A DNA stretch of 64,000 nucleotides from Candidatus Poribacteria bacterium (GTDB lineage Bacteria; Poribacteria; WGA-4E; WGA-3G): NCBI GenBank assembly GCA_012267415.1, contig JAAXGN010000078.1, positions 51,631 through 115,630 of the forward strand, read 5' to 3'. Shown piece after piece: positions 24,168-33,529 of this stretch (positions are counted from its first letter, which is position 1; every line of letters starts with the position of its first letter). A program made the translations under genes and the position numbers. A model generated the notes under the pieces. It saw only the letters and a program-made list of their open reading frames with translations, was not told where the DNA came from and searched no databases.

Positions 24168-26801
24168 CTACGTTTTTGCTTCAATGGCAGCCTGCGCCGC
24201 AGCCAGACGTGCTATTGGCACACGGAATGGAGAACATGATACATAATCAAACCCTAAGCCGTAGCAAAACTTAACAGAACTCGGTTCACCACCATGTTCA
24301 CCACAGATTCCTACCTTCAGATCAGGACGTGCGGAACGACCTTTTTCGTTCCCTATCTGTAATAAACTACCGACCCCTTCTTGATCCAAAACTTGGAACG
24401 GATCATATTCAAGAACACCGTTCTCAACGTAGTCATCAAGGAATTTGACTGCATCATCACGACTCATGCCGAATGTTGTCTGTGTGAGGTCGTTAGTACC
24501 ATAGGAGAAAAATTCTGCTTCCGCTGCGATTTTATCCGCAGTGAGTGCTGCACGAGGGAGCTCGATCATCGTACCCACAAGGTATTTAACACGAGTTCCC
24601 GTCTCATTAAATACCTCCTCAGCAGTATCCACAACAACTTTACGTTGCAGCGAGAATTCATTAATGTGTCCAACAAGCGGAATCATAATCTCAGGTAAAA
24701 TCTTGATCCCGCGTTTTGCGACATCAACAGCAGCTTCAAAAATAGCACGTGCCTGCATCTCTGTAATCTCTGGATAGACAATACCGAGTCTACACCCTCT
24801 ATGACCGAGCATAGGGTTGAATTCGTGTAGTTCTTCCACGCGTTCGCGAAGTTTCTGTGCTGGGACGTTAATTCTTCCAGAGAGTTCATTGATCTCAGCT
24901 TCATTTTTCGGTAAAAACTCGTGTAATGGTGGATCCAGTGTCCGTATCGTCACAGGGTAACCAGCCATTGCTTCAAAGATACCGATAAAATCTGTTCGTT
25001 GATGTTCGAGGAGTTTACCCAAGGCATGTTTACGTTCAATTGTATCATCTGCAAGTATCATCTCACGGACAGCGTCAATACCTGTTCCGAAGAACATGTG
25101 TTCAGTACGACAAAGTCCGATTCCTTCTGCGCCAAATTCTCGGGCAGTTTTTGTGTCTTCTGGTGTATCTGCATTCGTTCGCACGTCCAGTGTTCGCGCT
25201 TCATCTGCCCATTCCATCAGGATACCGAATTGTCCACTCAGCTCAGGTTGAATGAGAGAAACTTGTCCTTTGAGTACATCTCCTGTGGAACCGTTGAGTG
25301 TGATAAAATCACCTTCAGCATAGCGATTTCCGGCGGCATAGAATTCCAATTTCCCCTCATCTATAAACAGATCAGAACATCCAGCGACACAGCATTTACC
25401 CATACCGCGCGCAACGACAGCTGCGTGGCTTGTCATACCGCCACGTGCAGTGAGGATTCCTTGTGCAGCATCCATACCACCGATGTCTTCTGGTGAGGTC
25501 TCTGATCGGACGAGTATCACTTTTTCACCTTTTGCTGCGAGTTCTTCCGCACGTAGAGCTGTGAAAACAACTTTGCCAACAGCCGCACCTGGTGACGCTG
25601 GTAATCCTTGAGCAATTATCTCAACAGATGCGTCTGGGTCAACACTCGGATGTAATAACTGATCAAGATCGTTTGCAGGCACACGTGTCAAGGCAGTATC
25701 TTTATCAATCAAACCTTCTTCAACCATCTCAACTGCTATTCTGACGGCAGCTTGACCAGTACGTTTTCCATTTCTGGTTTGCAACATATAAAGAGTACCA
25801 TCTTGGATCGTAAATTCTACATCCTGCATATCACGATAATGTTTCTCAAGTCGTAACCCAATTTCAACCAACTCATCATAAGCATCAGGTTGAATGTTTC
25901 TAAGTTCTGATATTGGTAAAGGTGTACGAATACCAGCTACGACATCTTCCCCTTGAGCATTCATCAGGAATTCTCCATAGAACACATTTGCACCCGTGGA
26001 TGGATTTCGTGTAAATGCGACTCCTGTTCCTGAGCTGCCACCCATGTTCCCAAATACCATCGCTTGTACATTAACTGCGGTACGTCCGAGTTCTTCTGAA
26101 ATATCGTTAAGGCGACGATATGTAATGGCACGTGGATTCCCAGAAGATTCAAACACAGCATCACGCGCCATGTCTAACTGTCGTCGTGGTTCGTCCGGGA
26201 AATCGTTACCTGTTTTCTGCTTGATGGTGTGTTTGAATTCTTTCACAAGTTCCAACAACTCTGGTGCTTCTAATTCCGTATCTAATGTAACCCCTTTATC
26301 AGTTTTCTTCTGTTCAAGTAAATGTTCAAATTCGTCATGGTCAACACGCAGTACTACGTTACCGAACATCTGAACAAACCTACGGTATGCATCATAAGCA
26401 AACCGTTCGTTTTCAGACTTTGCGATGAGTCCTTGAACAGCGTCATCATTCAAACCGAGGTTAAGAATCGTATCCATCATCCCTGGCATAGACACCGCAG
26501 CCCCTGAACGAACAGAAATAAGGAGCGGGTCTTCAGTATCTCCGAATTTTTCGCCAAGTGCGTCTTCTAATTTCTGTAGGTTTTCGGTAATCTGCTGGTC
26601 AAGTCCGCTGGGGTACTTTTTATCATTTTCATAGTAGAATTTACATACTTCAGTGGAGATTGTGAAACCTGGGGGGACAGGAACACCAAGATTCGTCATC
26701 TCGGCAAGATTTGCTCCTTTACCACCGAGTAGGGTTCGCATGGTTGCGTCGCCTTCGCCTTCACCGGCTCCAAAGAAGTAAACATACTTCGGTTGTGTCA
26801 T
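24168..26801 (-). CDS. ppdK: Pyruvate, phosphate dikinase
   Basis: An 877-aa protein, typical PPDK length. The ATG at 26799-26801 follows AGGAGG, so I prefer it to an ATG five codons upstream. The N-terminal ATP-grasp domain begins YFFGAGEGEGDATMRTLLGG and includes PPGFTISTEVC. The phosphohistidine swivel domain has ILTARGGMTSHAAVVARGMG with the catalytic His. The C-terminal PEP/pyruvate barrel ends CGEHGGEPSSVKFC and YVSCSPFRVPIARLAAAQAA. It interconverts pyruvate + ATP + Pi and PEP + AMP + PPi, in glycolysis or gluconeogenesis. It appears monocistronic. No regulatory PDRP gene is in view. Confidence 0.97.
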   Translation of the reverse strand: MTQPKYVYFFGAGEGEGDATMRTLLGGKGANLAEMTNLGVPVPPGFTISTEVCKFYYENDKKYPSGLDQQITENLQKLEDALGEKFGDTEDPLLISVRSGAAVSMPGMMDTILNLGLNDDAVQGLIAKSENERFAYDAYRRFVQMFGNVVLRVDHDEFEHLLEQKKTDKGVTLDTELEAPELLELVKEFKHTIKQKTGNDFPDEPRRQLDMARDAVFESSGNPRAITYRRLNDISEELGRTAVNVQAMVFGNMGGSSGTGVAFTRNPSTGANVFYGEFLMNAQGEDVVAGIRTPLPISELRNIQPDAYDELVEIGLRLEKHYRDMQDVEFTIQDGTLYMLQTRNGKRTGQAAVRIAVEMVEEGLIDKDTALTRVPANDLDQLLHPSVDPDASVEIIAQGLPASPGAAVGKVVFTALRAEELAAKGEKVILVRSETSPEDIGGMDAAQGILTARGGMTSHAAVVARGMGKCCVAGCSDLFIDEGKLEFYAAGNRYAEGDFITLNGSTGDVLKGQVSLIQPELSGQFGILMEWADEARTLDVRTNADTPEDTKTAREFGAEGIGLCRTEHMFFGTGIDAVREMILADDTIERKHALGKLLEHQRTDFIGIFEAMAGYPVTIRTLDPPLHEFLPKNEAEINELSGRINVPAQKLRERVEELHEFNPMLGHRGCRLGIVYPEITEMQARAIFEAAVDVAKRGIKILPEIMIPLVGHINEFSLQRKVVVDTAEEVFNETGTRVKYLVGTMIELPRAALTADKIAAEAEFFSYGTNDLTQTTFGMSRDDAVKFLDDYVENGVLEYDPFQVLDQEGVGSLLQIGNEKGRSARPDLKVGICGEHGGEPSSVKFCYGLGFDYVSCSPFRVPIARLAAAQAAIEAKT

Positions 26802-26902
26802 TAAAATCCTCCTCATGTGAGCACGTCATTTTGTTGTTATTGCTGTCAACTATTAATGCTAAAGTGTTATATGATGGACTTCATAATTGATGATACATGC
26901 CA

Positions 26903-26933
26903 CAGCGGGCGAGTTAACCTCGCCCCTACGCTG
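26903..26933. repeat. Palindrome CAGCG-GGGCGAG / CTCGCCC-CGCTG
   Basis: A two-part inverted repeat (GGGCGAG-TTAAC-CTCGCCC nested inside CAGCG...CGCTG). It lies in the middle of the divergent region between ppdK and the sugar operon; it could be an operator or a REP-type unit. Confidence 0.5.
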
Positions 26934-27054
26934 GGTGGTCATCGTAAACGTTGAATTGTCTCTAATTTTAACTTTACTATAACATGAATGCCTACATGAT
27001 GTCAAATTTCTTTTCAGACTAAAAAAGGAATTCAGCGTTCATGATAAAATTACC

Positions 27055-27083
27055 TTGAAAACAGAGAGAAAACATGACATAAT
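27055..27083 (+). promoter_or_regulatory. Probable sigma-70 promoter of the MocA-isomerase operon
   Basis: TTGAAA, a 17-nt spacer, then CATAAT with TGA in front (extended -10). Predicted start near 27090, about 90 nt before the ATG. Confidence 0.55.
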
Positions 27084-27179
27084 TCTTATACAAGGAATTT
27101 AATCTATCTTGTGCGTTGATGTATTGTTGACAGTAGATTACAGACGTCATCGCAAAAGAAAAAGGAATGGATACACACT

Positions 27180-28352
27180 ATGCCGCTTGGTAGGAAAATA
27201 CGTTATGGAATGGTTGGTGGTGGACCGGACGCCTTCATCGGAGCAGTGCATCGGAAGGCTGCTGCGTTGGATGGTGAGATTGATCTGGTTGCGGGTGCAT
27301 TTTCATCGTCACCAGAAAAATCAAAACAACAAGGTGCTGAACTCTTTCTTGATGATAACAGAACTTACGGATCGTATAAGGAGATGGCTGAAAAAGAGAG
27401 CCAACTACCCGAGGGTGAACGCATCGACTTTGTCTCAATTGTTACACCCAATCACGTACATTATGATGTCGCAAAAACCTTCATAGAAGCCGGTTTCCAC
27501 GTTGTCTGTGATAAGCCAATGACAACGACAGTTGAAGATGCTGAGTCCCTTTGCAATTTAGTAAAATCAAATGATGTGGTCTTTGCCTTAACACACAATT
27601 ATACCGGTTACCCGATGGTTAAACAGGCGCGTGAACTTGTTAAAGAGGGTAAACTTGGAACATTACGAAAAATTGTCGTTGAATATCCACAAGGCTGGTT
27701 GTCAACATTCTTGGAAGACGAAGGTGCAAAACAAGCTGTCTGGCGGACTGACCCCAAACAAGCCGGCGCGTCTTCATGTATCGGAGACATCGGTTCTCAT
27801 GCTGAAAACTTGGCACACTACATCACCGGACTTGAAATGGAAGAGATATGTGCTGATATGACGACCTTCGTTGAAGGACGTTTGTTAGAAGACGATGGTA
27901 ATATATTAGTTCATTATGAGAAGGGTGTCAGAGGAGTCTTATACGCATCACAGATATCGGTTGGAGAGGAAAACAATCTACGCATCCGCGTATATGGAAC
28001 AGATGCTTCGTTAGAATGGCATCAGGAGAATCCTAACTATCTATCTGTCCGTTTCCCCGATGGTCCCGAGCAGGTCTACAAACGGGGGAATGACTATCTT
28101 GCAGAAATCGTGCAACACAACTCAAGAATACCGTTTGGACATCCTGAGGCTTTTATTGAAGCTTTCGCCAACATCTATGTCAACGCTTCCCGCACAATGG
28201 CAGCAAAAATTGCAGGCGAAAGTCTTGGAGAATTTGACACCGATTTCCCAACTGTTCAGGATGGTGCACGCGGTGTCCATTTCATAAATACTGCTGTTGA
28301 AAGTGGTAAACAGCGCGGATGGGTTGATGCAAGTTACACACCACCTGCATAA
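27180..28352 (+). CDS. Gfo/Idh/MocA family oxidoreductase, paired with a sugar isomerase
   Basis: A 390-aa protein. The dinucleotide loop reads YGMVGGGPDAFIGAVH, the family signature GFHVVCDKPMTTT carries the catalytic Lys, and a conserved SCIGDIGSHAENLAHY motif holds the Asp and His of the active site. Length and order fit the longer oxidoreductases of inositol and ketosugar catabolism. The next gene, 63 nt downstream, encodes a xylose-isomerase-type TIM-barrel protein; this pair recurs in carbohydrate-degrading operons, where a keto intermediate is made and then isomerised or epimerised. The exact sugar is unknown. Confidence 0.92.
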   Translation: MPLGRKIRYGMVGGGPDAFIGAVHRKAAALDGEIDLVAGAFSSSPEKSKQQGAELFLDDNRTYGSYKEMAEKESQLPEGERIDFVSIVTPNHVHYDVAKTFIEAGFHVVCDKPMTTTVEDAESLCNLVKSNDVVFALTHNYTGYPMVKQARELVKEGKLGTLRKIVVEYPQGWLSTFLEDEGAKQAVWRTDPKQAGASSCIGDIGSHAENLAHYITGLEMEEICADMTTFVEGRLLEDDGNILVHYEKGVRGVLYASQISVGEENNLRIRVYGTDASLEWHQENPNYLSVRFPDGPEQVYKRGNDYLAEIVQHNSRIPFGHPEAFIEAFANIYVNASRTMAAKIAGESLGEFDTDFPTVQDGARGVHFINTAVESGKQRGWVDASYTPPA

Positions 28353-28415
28353 GAAGATTGAGAGACTTTAACCCAATTAATATTTTTTTGGCATCAAATA
28401 TAAAGGAGAATTATA

Positions 28416-29414
28416 ATGGCAAGACCTGTCACACTGTTTACAGGACAATGGGCAGACTTAACACTTGAAGATTTAGCAAAGAAAGCAAGTGAATGGGGAT
28501 ATGACGGTTTAGAACTCGCTTGTTGGGGAGACCATTTTGAGGTAGACAAAGCACTTTCTGACGATACTTACTGTCAAGGGAGACATGACCTACTCGCAAA
28601 GTATGATCTGAAAGTCTGGTCAATTAGCAATCACCTTGTTGGACAAGCAGTCTGCGACAATATTGACGGACGGCATCAATCTATTTTATCGGAGGATATA
28701 TGGGGTGACGGTGATCCAGATGGTGTTCAAGAACGTGCAGCTGAAGAGATGAAAAACACTGCACGCGCTGCAGCAAAACTCGGTGTTGATGTTGTCAACG
28801 GTTTTACAGGTAGTTCTATCTGGCATCTGCTATATTCATTTCCACCTGTGGACCCAGCACAGATTGATGCAGGTTTTGAAGATTTCGCTAATCGGTGGAA
28901 TCCTATTTTTGATGTCTTTGATGAAGTCGGTGTCAAATTCGGTCTTGAAGTTCATCCGACTGAGATAGCATTTGACATTGTCACGGCAGAAAGAGCGATT
29001 GCGGCAGTCAACGGAAGAGAGACATTCGGTTTCAACTATGACCCCAGTCATCTCGGATACCAAGGTGTTGATTACGTTGCATTCATTGAACGACTCAGTG
29101 ATAGAATCTACCACGTTCACATGAAGGATGTTTGGTGGGCAGACACACCCCGATTATCAGGTGTCTTTGGTGGTCATCTCAACTTTGGGGATTCAAAACG
29201 TTTTTGGGATTTCCGTTCTATTGGTCGTGGTAGCATCAATTTTGAAGAGATTATCCGTGCGTTAAACAATATAGGTTATGATGGGCCACTCTCAATTGAA
29301 TGGGAAGATAGCGGGATGGATCGTGAACACGGTGCAAGTGAAGCGTGCGGTGCTGTAAAGGGTTTTGATTTTGAACCTTCTGCTGTCGCATTCGATGCAG
29401 CTTTTGAGGAATAA
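28416..29414 (+). CDS. Sugar phosphate isomerase/epimerase (xylose-isomerase-like TIM barrel)
   Basis: A 332-aa AP-endonuclease-2-type TIM barrel. Likely metal ligands: Glu in [14 protein letters not shown], Asp and His in [13 protein letters not shown], His in [10 protein letters not shown], and Glu in [12 protein letters not shown]. An AAAGGAG site precedes the ATG. It is second in an operon with the MocA oxidoreductase. Enzymes of this fold act as sugar isomerases, epimerases or inosose dehydratases; sequence alone does not choose between them. Confidence 0.9.
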   Translation: MARPVTLFTGQWADLTLEDLAKKASEWGYDGLELACWGDHFEVDKALSDDTYCQGRHDLLAKYDLKVWSISNHLVGQAVCDNIDGRHQSILSEDIWGDGDPDGVQERAAEEMKNTARAAAKLGVDVVNGFTGSSIWHLLYSFPPVDPAQIDAGFEDFANRWNPIFDVFDEVGVKFGLEVHPTEIAFDIVTAERAIAAVNGRETFGFNYDPSHLGYQGVDYVAFIERLSDRIYHVHMKDVWWADTPRLSGVFGGHLNFGDSKRFWDFRSIGRGSINFEEIIRALNNIGYDGPLSIEWEDSGMDREHGASEACGAVKGFDFEPSAVAFDAAFEE

Positions 29415-29496
29415 TTGGAACTATTAGGTTAATTACCTATTTGCTGCGTGGATGCTGTTAAACAGGACTGCTATGATATTCTACATGTAAGCCATT

Positions 29497-29667
29497 ATGA
29501 ATATAAGAGGCTTATACTACATTACGCATACAGATAACTTGCCTTCTATATTTTCTAAAGGTATCCTTTCTCGTGAAAGGGTTACTACAGAAGGTGTTCA
29601 CAGCATTCCAATCGATCAGAGAGACCTTGTTGATAAACGGAAGGAACGATTTACTTCTGGGAGTTAA
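29497..29667 (+). CDS. 56-aa DarT-like N-terminal ORF upstream of the DarT-macrodomain fusion
   Basis: This short ORF encodes RGLYYITHTDNLPSIFSKGI and ends at TAA 2 nt before the ATG of the next gene. Its first 25 residues match the start of that gene (SLYYITNSANLPSLCEQGIL), which is the NAD-binding entry of DarT (the 'LYxIT-x5-NLPS-x5-GILS' pattern). After residue 30 the sequence differs and stops, so it cannot contain a full transferase. It is either the remnant of a second DarT copy left by duplication, or a small coupled peptide. Confidence 0.55.
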   Translation: MNIRGLYYITHTDNLPSIFSKGILSRERVTTEGVHSIPIDQRDLVDKRKERFTSGS

Positions 29668-29669
29668 CG

Positions 29670-30854
29670 ATGAACGTAAAAAGTCTCTATTACATTACGA
29701 ATAGTGCGAACCTACCTTCTTTATGTGAACAAGGGATTCTTTCTGCTAATAGGATTGATTCTGAAATAACACAATTTGTCTCAATGTATAAAGGGAGAAC
29801 AGATGCCAAAAATGACATTAAAAGAAGAGGAAGAATTAAACCACTGAATGGTAAAAATAGCCTATTAGATTACACAAGTTTATACTTTCAACCTCGAAAT
29901 CCATTGATGTATCGAGCAATCTTTGAAACAGGCACAGAAGAACTTGCAATTCTTGAGGTTGCAAACTCAGTATTAAATGAACCAGGGATTTTCATCTCAG
30001 ATGGCAATGCAACTGATGAATTAACACAATTCTATCCATGCGCTCAAGGACTAAAAAGAATTCAACAACAGCGTAAAGTAATACAGAGTGAATGGTGGAA
30101 GAAATATGATGGATCAAAACGTAAAATCATGGCAGAATGTTTAGTGCCAGGGCGTGTCAAACCTGAGTATATCCGTTCTGTTATCATTCCTGATGATGGC
30201 ACAAAGACATGGCAACAGATGTTATTTAGTAATGTTACATTGCCTGTTGTTAGTCAACCAAAGATGTTTTTTCAACCTAATCGCCATATACGTGTTGGCA
30301 AGAACATAACCCTTATTGATGGTGGCGATATTTTCTGCACTGAAATGCAAACATTAACTATTACTGTCAACCTTCAAGGTGTTATGGGTAAAGGCTTAGC
30401 TCTACGTGCAAGAGAACAGTTTCCGGATGTCTACGTAGAATATGAGAATGTATGCCGCGCAAAGAAAATCACGGTCGAACGTCCGTATATTTATAAACGT
30501 GAAGAATCCGTTTCTGATGAATTGACTGACACCAAACCACATCGTGTAGTCATCAAAAATCCAAAGAAGTGGTTCTTGCTGTTTGCCACCAAACGTCATT
30601 GGCGTAATCACTCACGTTTGGATGACATAGAAAGCGGATTGAGATGGGTTCAAGAAAATTCCCAGAAAGAAGGTATCCAATCACTTGCTATGTCTGCATT
30701 GGGTTGTGCGTTAGGAGGGTTAAATTGGGCAGATGTTGCACCGCTAATGTGTAAGTATCTTGATAAAATAGGTATTCCTGTTGAGATTTATCTGCCACGT
30801 GAATATCCAATTGAGCCTGAACATCTAACCGAGACGCACCTATTTGGTCTATAG
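29670..30854 (+). CDS. Single-chain DarT-DarG-like fusion: DNA ADP-ribosyltransferase plus macrodomain
   Basis: A 394-aa protein with two recognisable halves. Residues 1-190 are DarT (DUF4433): LYYITNSANLPS for NAD binding, DYTSLYFQPRNPLMY (67-81), and RKIMAECLVPGRVKPEYI (151-168), whose Glu 156 matches the catalytic Glu. Residues 215-376 are a DarG-type macrodomain: DGGDIFCTEMQ, VNLQGVMGKGLALRAREQFP, FATKRHWRNHSRLDDIESGL, ALGCALGGLNWADV. DarT ADP-ribosylates single-stranded DNA bases; DarG removes the mark. These are normally two adjacent genes; here toxin and hydrolase are one polypeptide, and no extra DarG C-terminal domain follows. A GGGAG site precedes the ATG. Confidence 0.88.
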   Translation: MNVKSLYYITNSANLPSLCEQGILSANRIDSEITQFVSMYKGRTDAKNDIKRRGRIKPLNGKNSLLDYTSLYFQPRNPLMYRAIFETGTEELAILEVANSVLNEPGIFISDGNATDELTQFYPCAQGLKRIQQQRKVIQSEWWKKYDGSKRKIMAECLVPGRVKPEYIRSVIIPDDGTKTWQQMLFSNVTLPVVSQPKMFFQPNRHIRVGKNITLIDGGDIFCTEMQTLTITVNLQGVMGKGLALRAREQFPDVYVEYENVCRAKKITVERPYIYKREESVSDELTDTKPHRVVIKNPKKWFLLFATKRHWRNHSRLDDIESGLRWVQENSQKEGIQSLAMSALGCALGGLNWADVAPLMCKYLDKIGIPVEIYLPREYPIEPEHLTETHLFGL

Positions 30855-30879
30855 ACTATAAGGTCTAATCCTTGTATAG

Positions 30880-31050
30880 AACTATTATTTAGGTTATAAA
30901 ATCAGTAAAGCATTACAATTATCATGTCTGACAATCAATGAACCATTAAAACAATATGAACAGATAAATGCAGAGCTGCTTCGGTTTCCGGACAGCACTA
31001 TTGCAATATATTCAAACAATTGCACAATCTATAAGTTTTTCAATATTTAG
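30880..31050 (+). pseudogene. Unassigned coding-like remnant
   Basis: An open frame with no start codon encodes LGYKISKALQLS, then INEPLKQYEQINAELLRFPD and STIAIYSNNCTIYKFFNI before a TAG. The composition looks like real protein. It may be the tail of a gene lost when the DarT fusion moved in. No family recognised. Confidence 0.3.
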
Positions 31051-31059
31051 GAGAATAAA

Positions 31060-32451
31060 ATGCCAGTCGTAATACCCCGCCTTATCGTAGAGATTTTCCA
31101 GCATGTTAACTTTCGTGGTAGGATGGGATATGTCTTAGAACCGGTTCCACACACAGGTAGAATTGGATTTCAGGACAATATTTCTTCTCTACGCGTTTTT
31201 AAAGGTCCGAATTTCTCAGGCAGTCCAAATTACAAAGTAAATCTTTATCAGCACGCGAACTTTAAAGGTAAAAAGTTATCACTTGGACCTGGATTTTACC
31301 CCAATTTGCATGATGTCGCCTATAATTTCGCAGACAGAGTCTCCTCTATCAATTTCGGTTCATCCATTGACGTTGTCGGTCCAGAATGGGGTACGATCCC
31401 TGTCATCGTTGACTGCTATGAACACGTAGAATTTAGGGGCAGAAAGATTACAATACTACGGGATATAGCAAACTTACGTGATCCGCAAGGTGGCACCTGG
31501 TTTGAAGACAGGATATCATCTATACGTATCTTTAAGGGTCCCGATTTTCCAGCCGAAGGGGCAGATATCATCTTCTATGAACACCCAGAGTTTGAAGGAC
31601 AGAAACTCCAAGTACGGATGGAACCTTCCGAATTCAAAAAAGAATTTCCAAACCTACATCTATTACCACAAAGTTTCGGTGATTCAATATCGGCTATAAA
31701 AATTGAGGGGTGGGCATCATCAGGTGAATTTACAGAGATGGTGTTTGACGATGAATTCATCGGGAATGATATGCGTCCTGAATGGCGTTGGGTAGACCCA
31801 CAAGGGGGCGGACGATGGGCAGAACGACAAGGATACCTTGAAATGCGTACTGATCCAGGTCAAGACTTGTGGCACGGTCCAAACGGACGGGGTGGTGATA
31901 TGGACGCTCCCCGACTCCTGATGGAAGTATCAGAGGACTTCGCGATTGAAACACGTATGCGGATTTCACCACAACTTAGAGAGCACGGCGGTTTAATTAT
32001 TTGGAAAAACGAAAACCAGTTTCTCCGTTTAGAAAAGACCTCCGGTCCACATGCTTTTAGAGGAGATGTCCGTTTTGAAAGACACGTTAACCGACGGTTT
32101 GCTCTTGTTGCACGCGGCGGGATGCGGAGAGTCAGAGAACTTTTCCTGCGACTGGAACGCCGGGGAAATCAATTCATGGCGTATGCAAGTCAGGATGGCA
32201 TTCATTGGAGAGGTGTCGGCGTAACCCGCGTTGCGATGGGACCCCGAGTTCAAGTTGGTCTGCATTCCCTCTGTCCTGGAAATATACCACCAACATTAAC
32301 AAGATTTGACTATTTCAGACTCTTTAAACGTAGAAATGAAGTATCGCAATACCGTCCCATTGATGCTTTCGCGGTTGACCAAGTGTCAGATGAGGAAAGA
32401 GAAGATGATCTTGCTGACCGTCGTCGACGCGCAGCCAGAGATCTATATTAG
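31060..32451 (+). CDS. Beta-gamma-crystallin repeat protein with a DUF1349-like lectin-fold domain
   Basis: A 463-aa protein without a signal peptide. Residues 8-220 hold four Greek-key motifs (IFQHVNFRGR, LYQHANFKGK, CYEHVEFRGR, FYEHPEFEGQ). Each is followed by a calcium-site variant of the N/D-N/D-x-x-S/T-S type (QDNISS, ADRVSS, EDRISS, GDSISA), so two beta-gamma-crystallin domains that probably bind Ca2+. Residues 230-420 look like a concanavalin-fold DUF1349 domain (ETRMRISPQLREHGGLIIW, FMAYASQDGIHWRGVG). A charged Arg/Asp tail closes it. AGGAG lies 6 nt before the ATG. The next gene is another lectin-fold protein, so both may bind glycans. Confidence 0.85.
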   Translation: MPVVIPRLIVEIFQHVNFRGRMGYVLEPVPHTGRIGFQDNISSLRVFKGPNFSGSPNYKVNLYQHANFKGKKLSLGPGFYPNLHDVAYNFADRVSSINFGSSIDVVGPEWGTIPVIVDCYEHVEFRGRKITILRDIANLRDPQGGTWFEDRISSIRIFKGPDFPAEGADIIFYEHPEFEGQKLQVRMEPSEFKKEFPNLHLLPQSFGDSISAIKIEGWASSGEFTEMVFDDEFIGNDMRPEWRWVDPQGGGRWAERQGYLEMRTDPGQDLWHGPNGRGGDMDAPRLLMEVSEDFAIETRMRISPQLREHGGLIIWKNENQFLRLEKTSGPHAFRGDVRFERHVNRRFALVARGGMRRVRELFLRLERRGNQFMAYASQDGIHWRGVGVTRVAMGPRVQVGLHSLCPGNIPPTLTRFDYFRLFKRRNEVSQYRPIDAFAVDQVSDEEREDDLADRRRRAARDLY

Positions 32452-32579
32452 AAATCTGGGTAGATTGTTCAGCACTGTTTTTCTGTAGGAAGATATCTCC
32501 GAATCGCAATCTAACACAATTTAGTGAATTTTGAAGTTTGTGCTACTTATGTGGCAACATAGATTATAGGAGGCGCAAA

Positions 32580-33410
32580 ATGTTCAAAAAGACAATAATC
32601 TGCATAGTTTCTTTCCTGGTTATGTTGTTGTTAAATGTACCAAAAGTAAACGCCATCAAGGGAGCGGTGGAAGACGGTCTCGTAGGATATTGGTCATTCA
32701 ACAAAGAAACAGTAAAAATCCAAGAAAGCGCACAAGACATCTTTTCAGGACTCATAGCAACAGTCAATGGTGATCCAGAACTTGCTTCAGCATCTGACTG
32801 CAAAGTCGGAGAATGTATTCTATTTGACGGTAATGGGGATTACTTTTTCGTTGAAGATACTTTACCAGCGAAAATAGACCGTGATTGGAATGAAATAACA
32901 TTAGAATGTTGGACATACATAAATGCATTAGATGATAGTTGGAATCGAATAATTTCACTTGATGATCAGCCAACAAATTCTAAAGTTGTAAGCCTCTACT
33001 ATGATGATGACGACAACCGACACGGATTATTCGTAAAAGTAGGAGGAGAAGCAACACAAGCTGCTGAACATACTGTTTTAGAAGATATTCCACTTGAAGA
33101 ATGGCTACATCTTGTAGGCACCTATGATGGAACAGTTGCAAACTACTATGTTAATGGAAAACTTGCGAAGACACATAACGTACCCGCAGGGAAGATCCCA
33201 AAAGGTGGTCTCCAACTGTCTATCGGTGATCGATCAGATGGTTGTAATTGTGATGCTATTCAAGGTTACGTAGACGAATTCCGAATCTATGATCGCGCTC
33301 TAACTGCAGCCGAAGTACAAAATAATATGGATGCTACAGGTCTTGATGTTGCTCCAACTTCAAATCATCTGAGTGTCACATGGGCACACATAAAGTCAAG
33401 TAAGAGATAA
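32580..33410 (+). CDS. Secreted LamG/concanavalin-fold protein
   Basis: A 276-aa protein starting at the ATG at 32580, after AGGAGG. Signal peptide about residues 1-25 (FKKTIICIVSFLVMLLLNVP). The LamG-type jelly roll runs from GLVGYWSFNKE through LFDGNGDYFFVEDT, LECWTYINALDD and HLVGTYDGTVANYYVNGKL to VDEFRIYDRALTAAEVQNN. The short C-terminal tail (LSVTWAHIKSS) recurs on similar proteins of this group. It is likely an extracellular carbohydrate-binding protein. A strong hairpin follows at 33467. Confidence 0.88.
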   Translation: MFKKTIICIVSFLVMLLLNVPKVNAIKGAVEDGLVGYWSFNKETVKIQESAQDIFSGLIATVNGDPELASASDCKVGECILFDGNGDYFFVEDTLPAKIDRDWNEITLECWTYINALDDSWNRIISLDDQPTNSKVVSLYYDDDDNRHGLFVKVGGEATQAAEHTVLEDIPLEEWLHLVGTYDGTVANYYVNGKLAKTHNVPAGKIPKGGLQLSIGDRSDGCNCDAIQGYVDEFRIYDRALTAAEVQNNMDATGLDVAPTSNHLSVTWAHIKSSKR

Positions 33411-33466
33411 GCATTGACACTATTGGATAAGACGCATCCGAACGTTAAGAACATATATAAACTGAA

Positions 33467-33495
33467 AATAGGAGCGTTTGTGACACGCTCCTATT
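33467..33495 (+). terminator. Terminator-like hairpin after the LamG gene
   Basis: A perfect 11-bp stem, AATAGGAGCGT with ACGCTCCTATT, and a 7-nt loop, about 57 nt past the stop and 35 nt before the next ATG. The following U-run is short. Confidence 0.55.
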
Positions 33496-33529
33496 ATACT
33501 TTGAAACAAGAATCTATATGGAGATTTGT

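Larger units (their letters stand above)
26802..27179. other. Divergent intergenic region between ppdK and the MocA-isomerase operon
   Basis: Holds the ppdK promoter on the minus strand (not confidently placed), a palindrome at 26903-26933 and the plus-strand promoter at 27055-27083. Confidence 0.5.

Noticed and set aside
29415..29496. Possible antitoxin gene upstream of the DarT-like ORF
   Set aside because: Only about 80 nt with no open frame of useful length; the macrodomain is inside the fusion instead.
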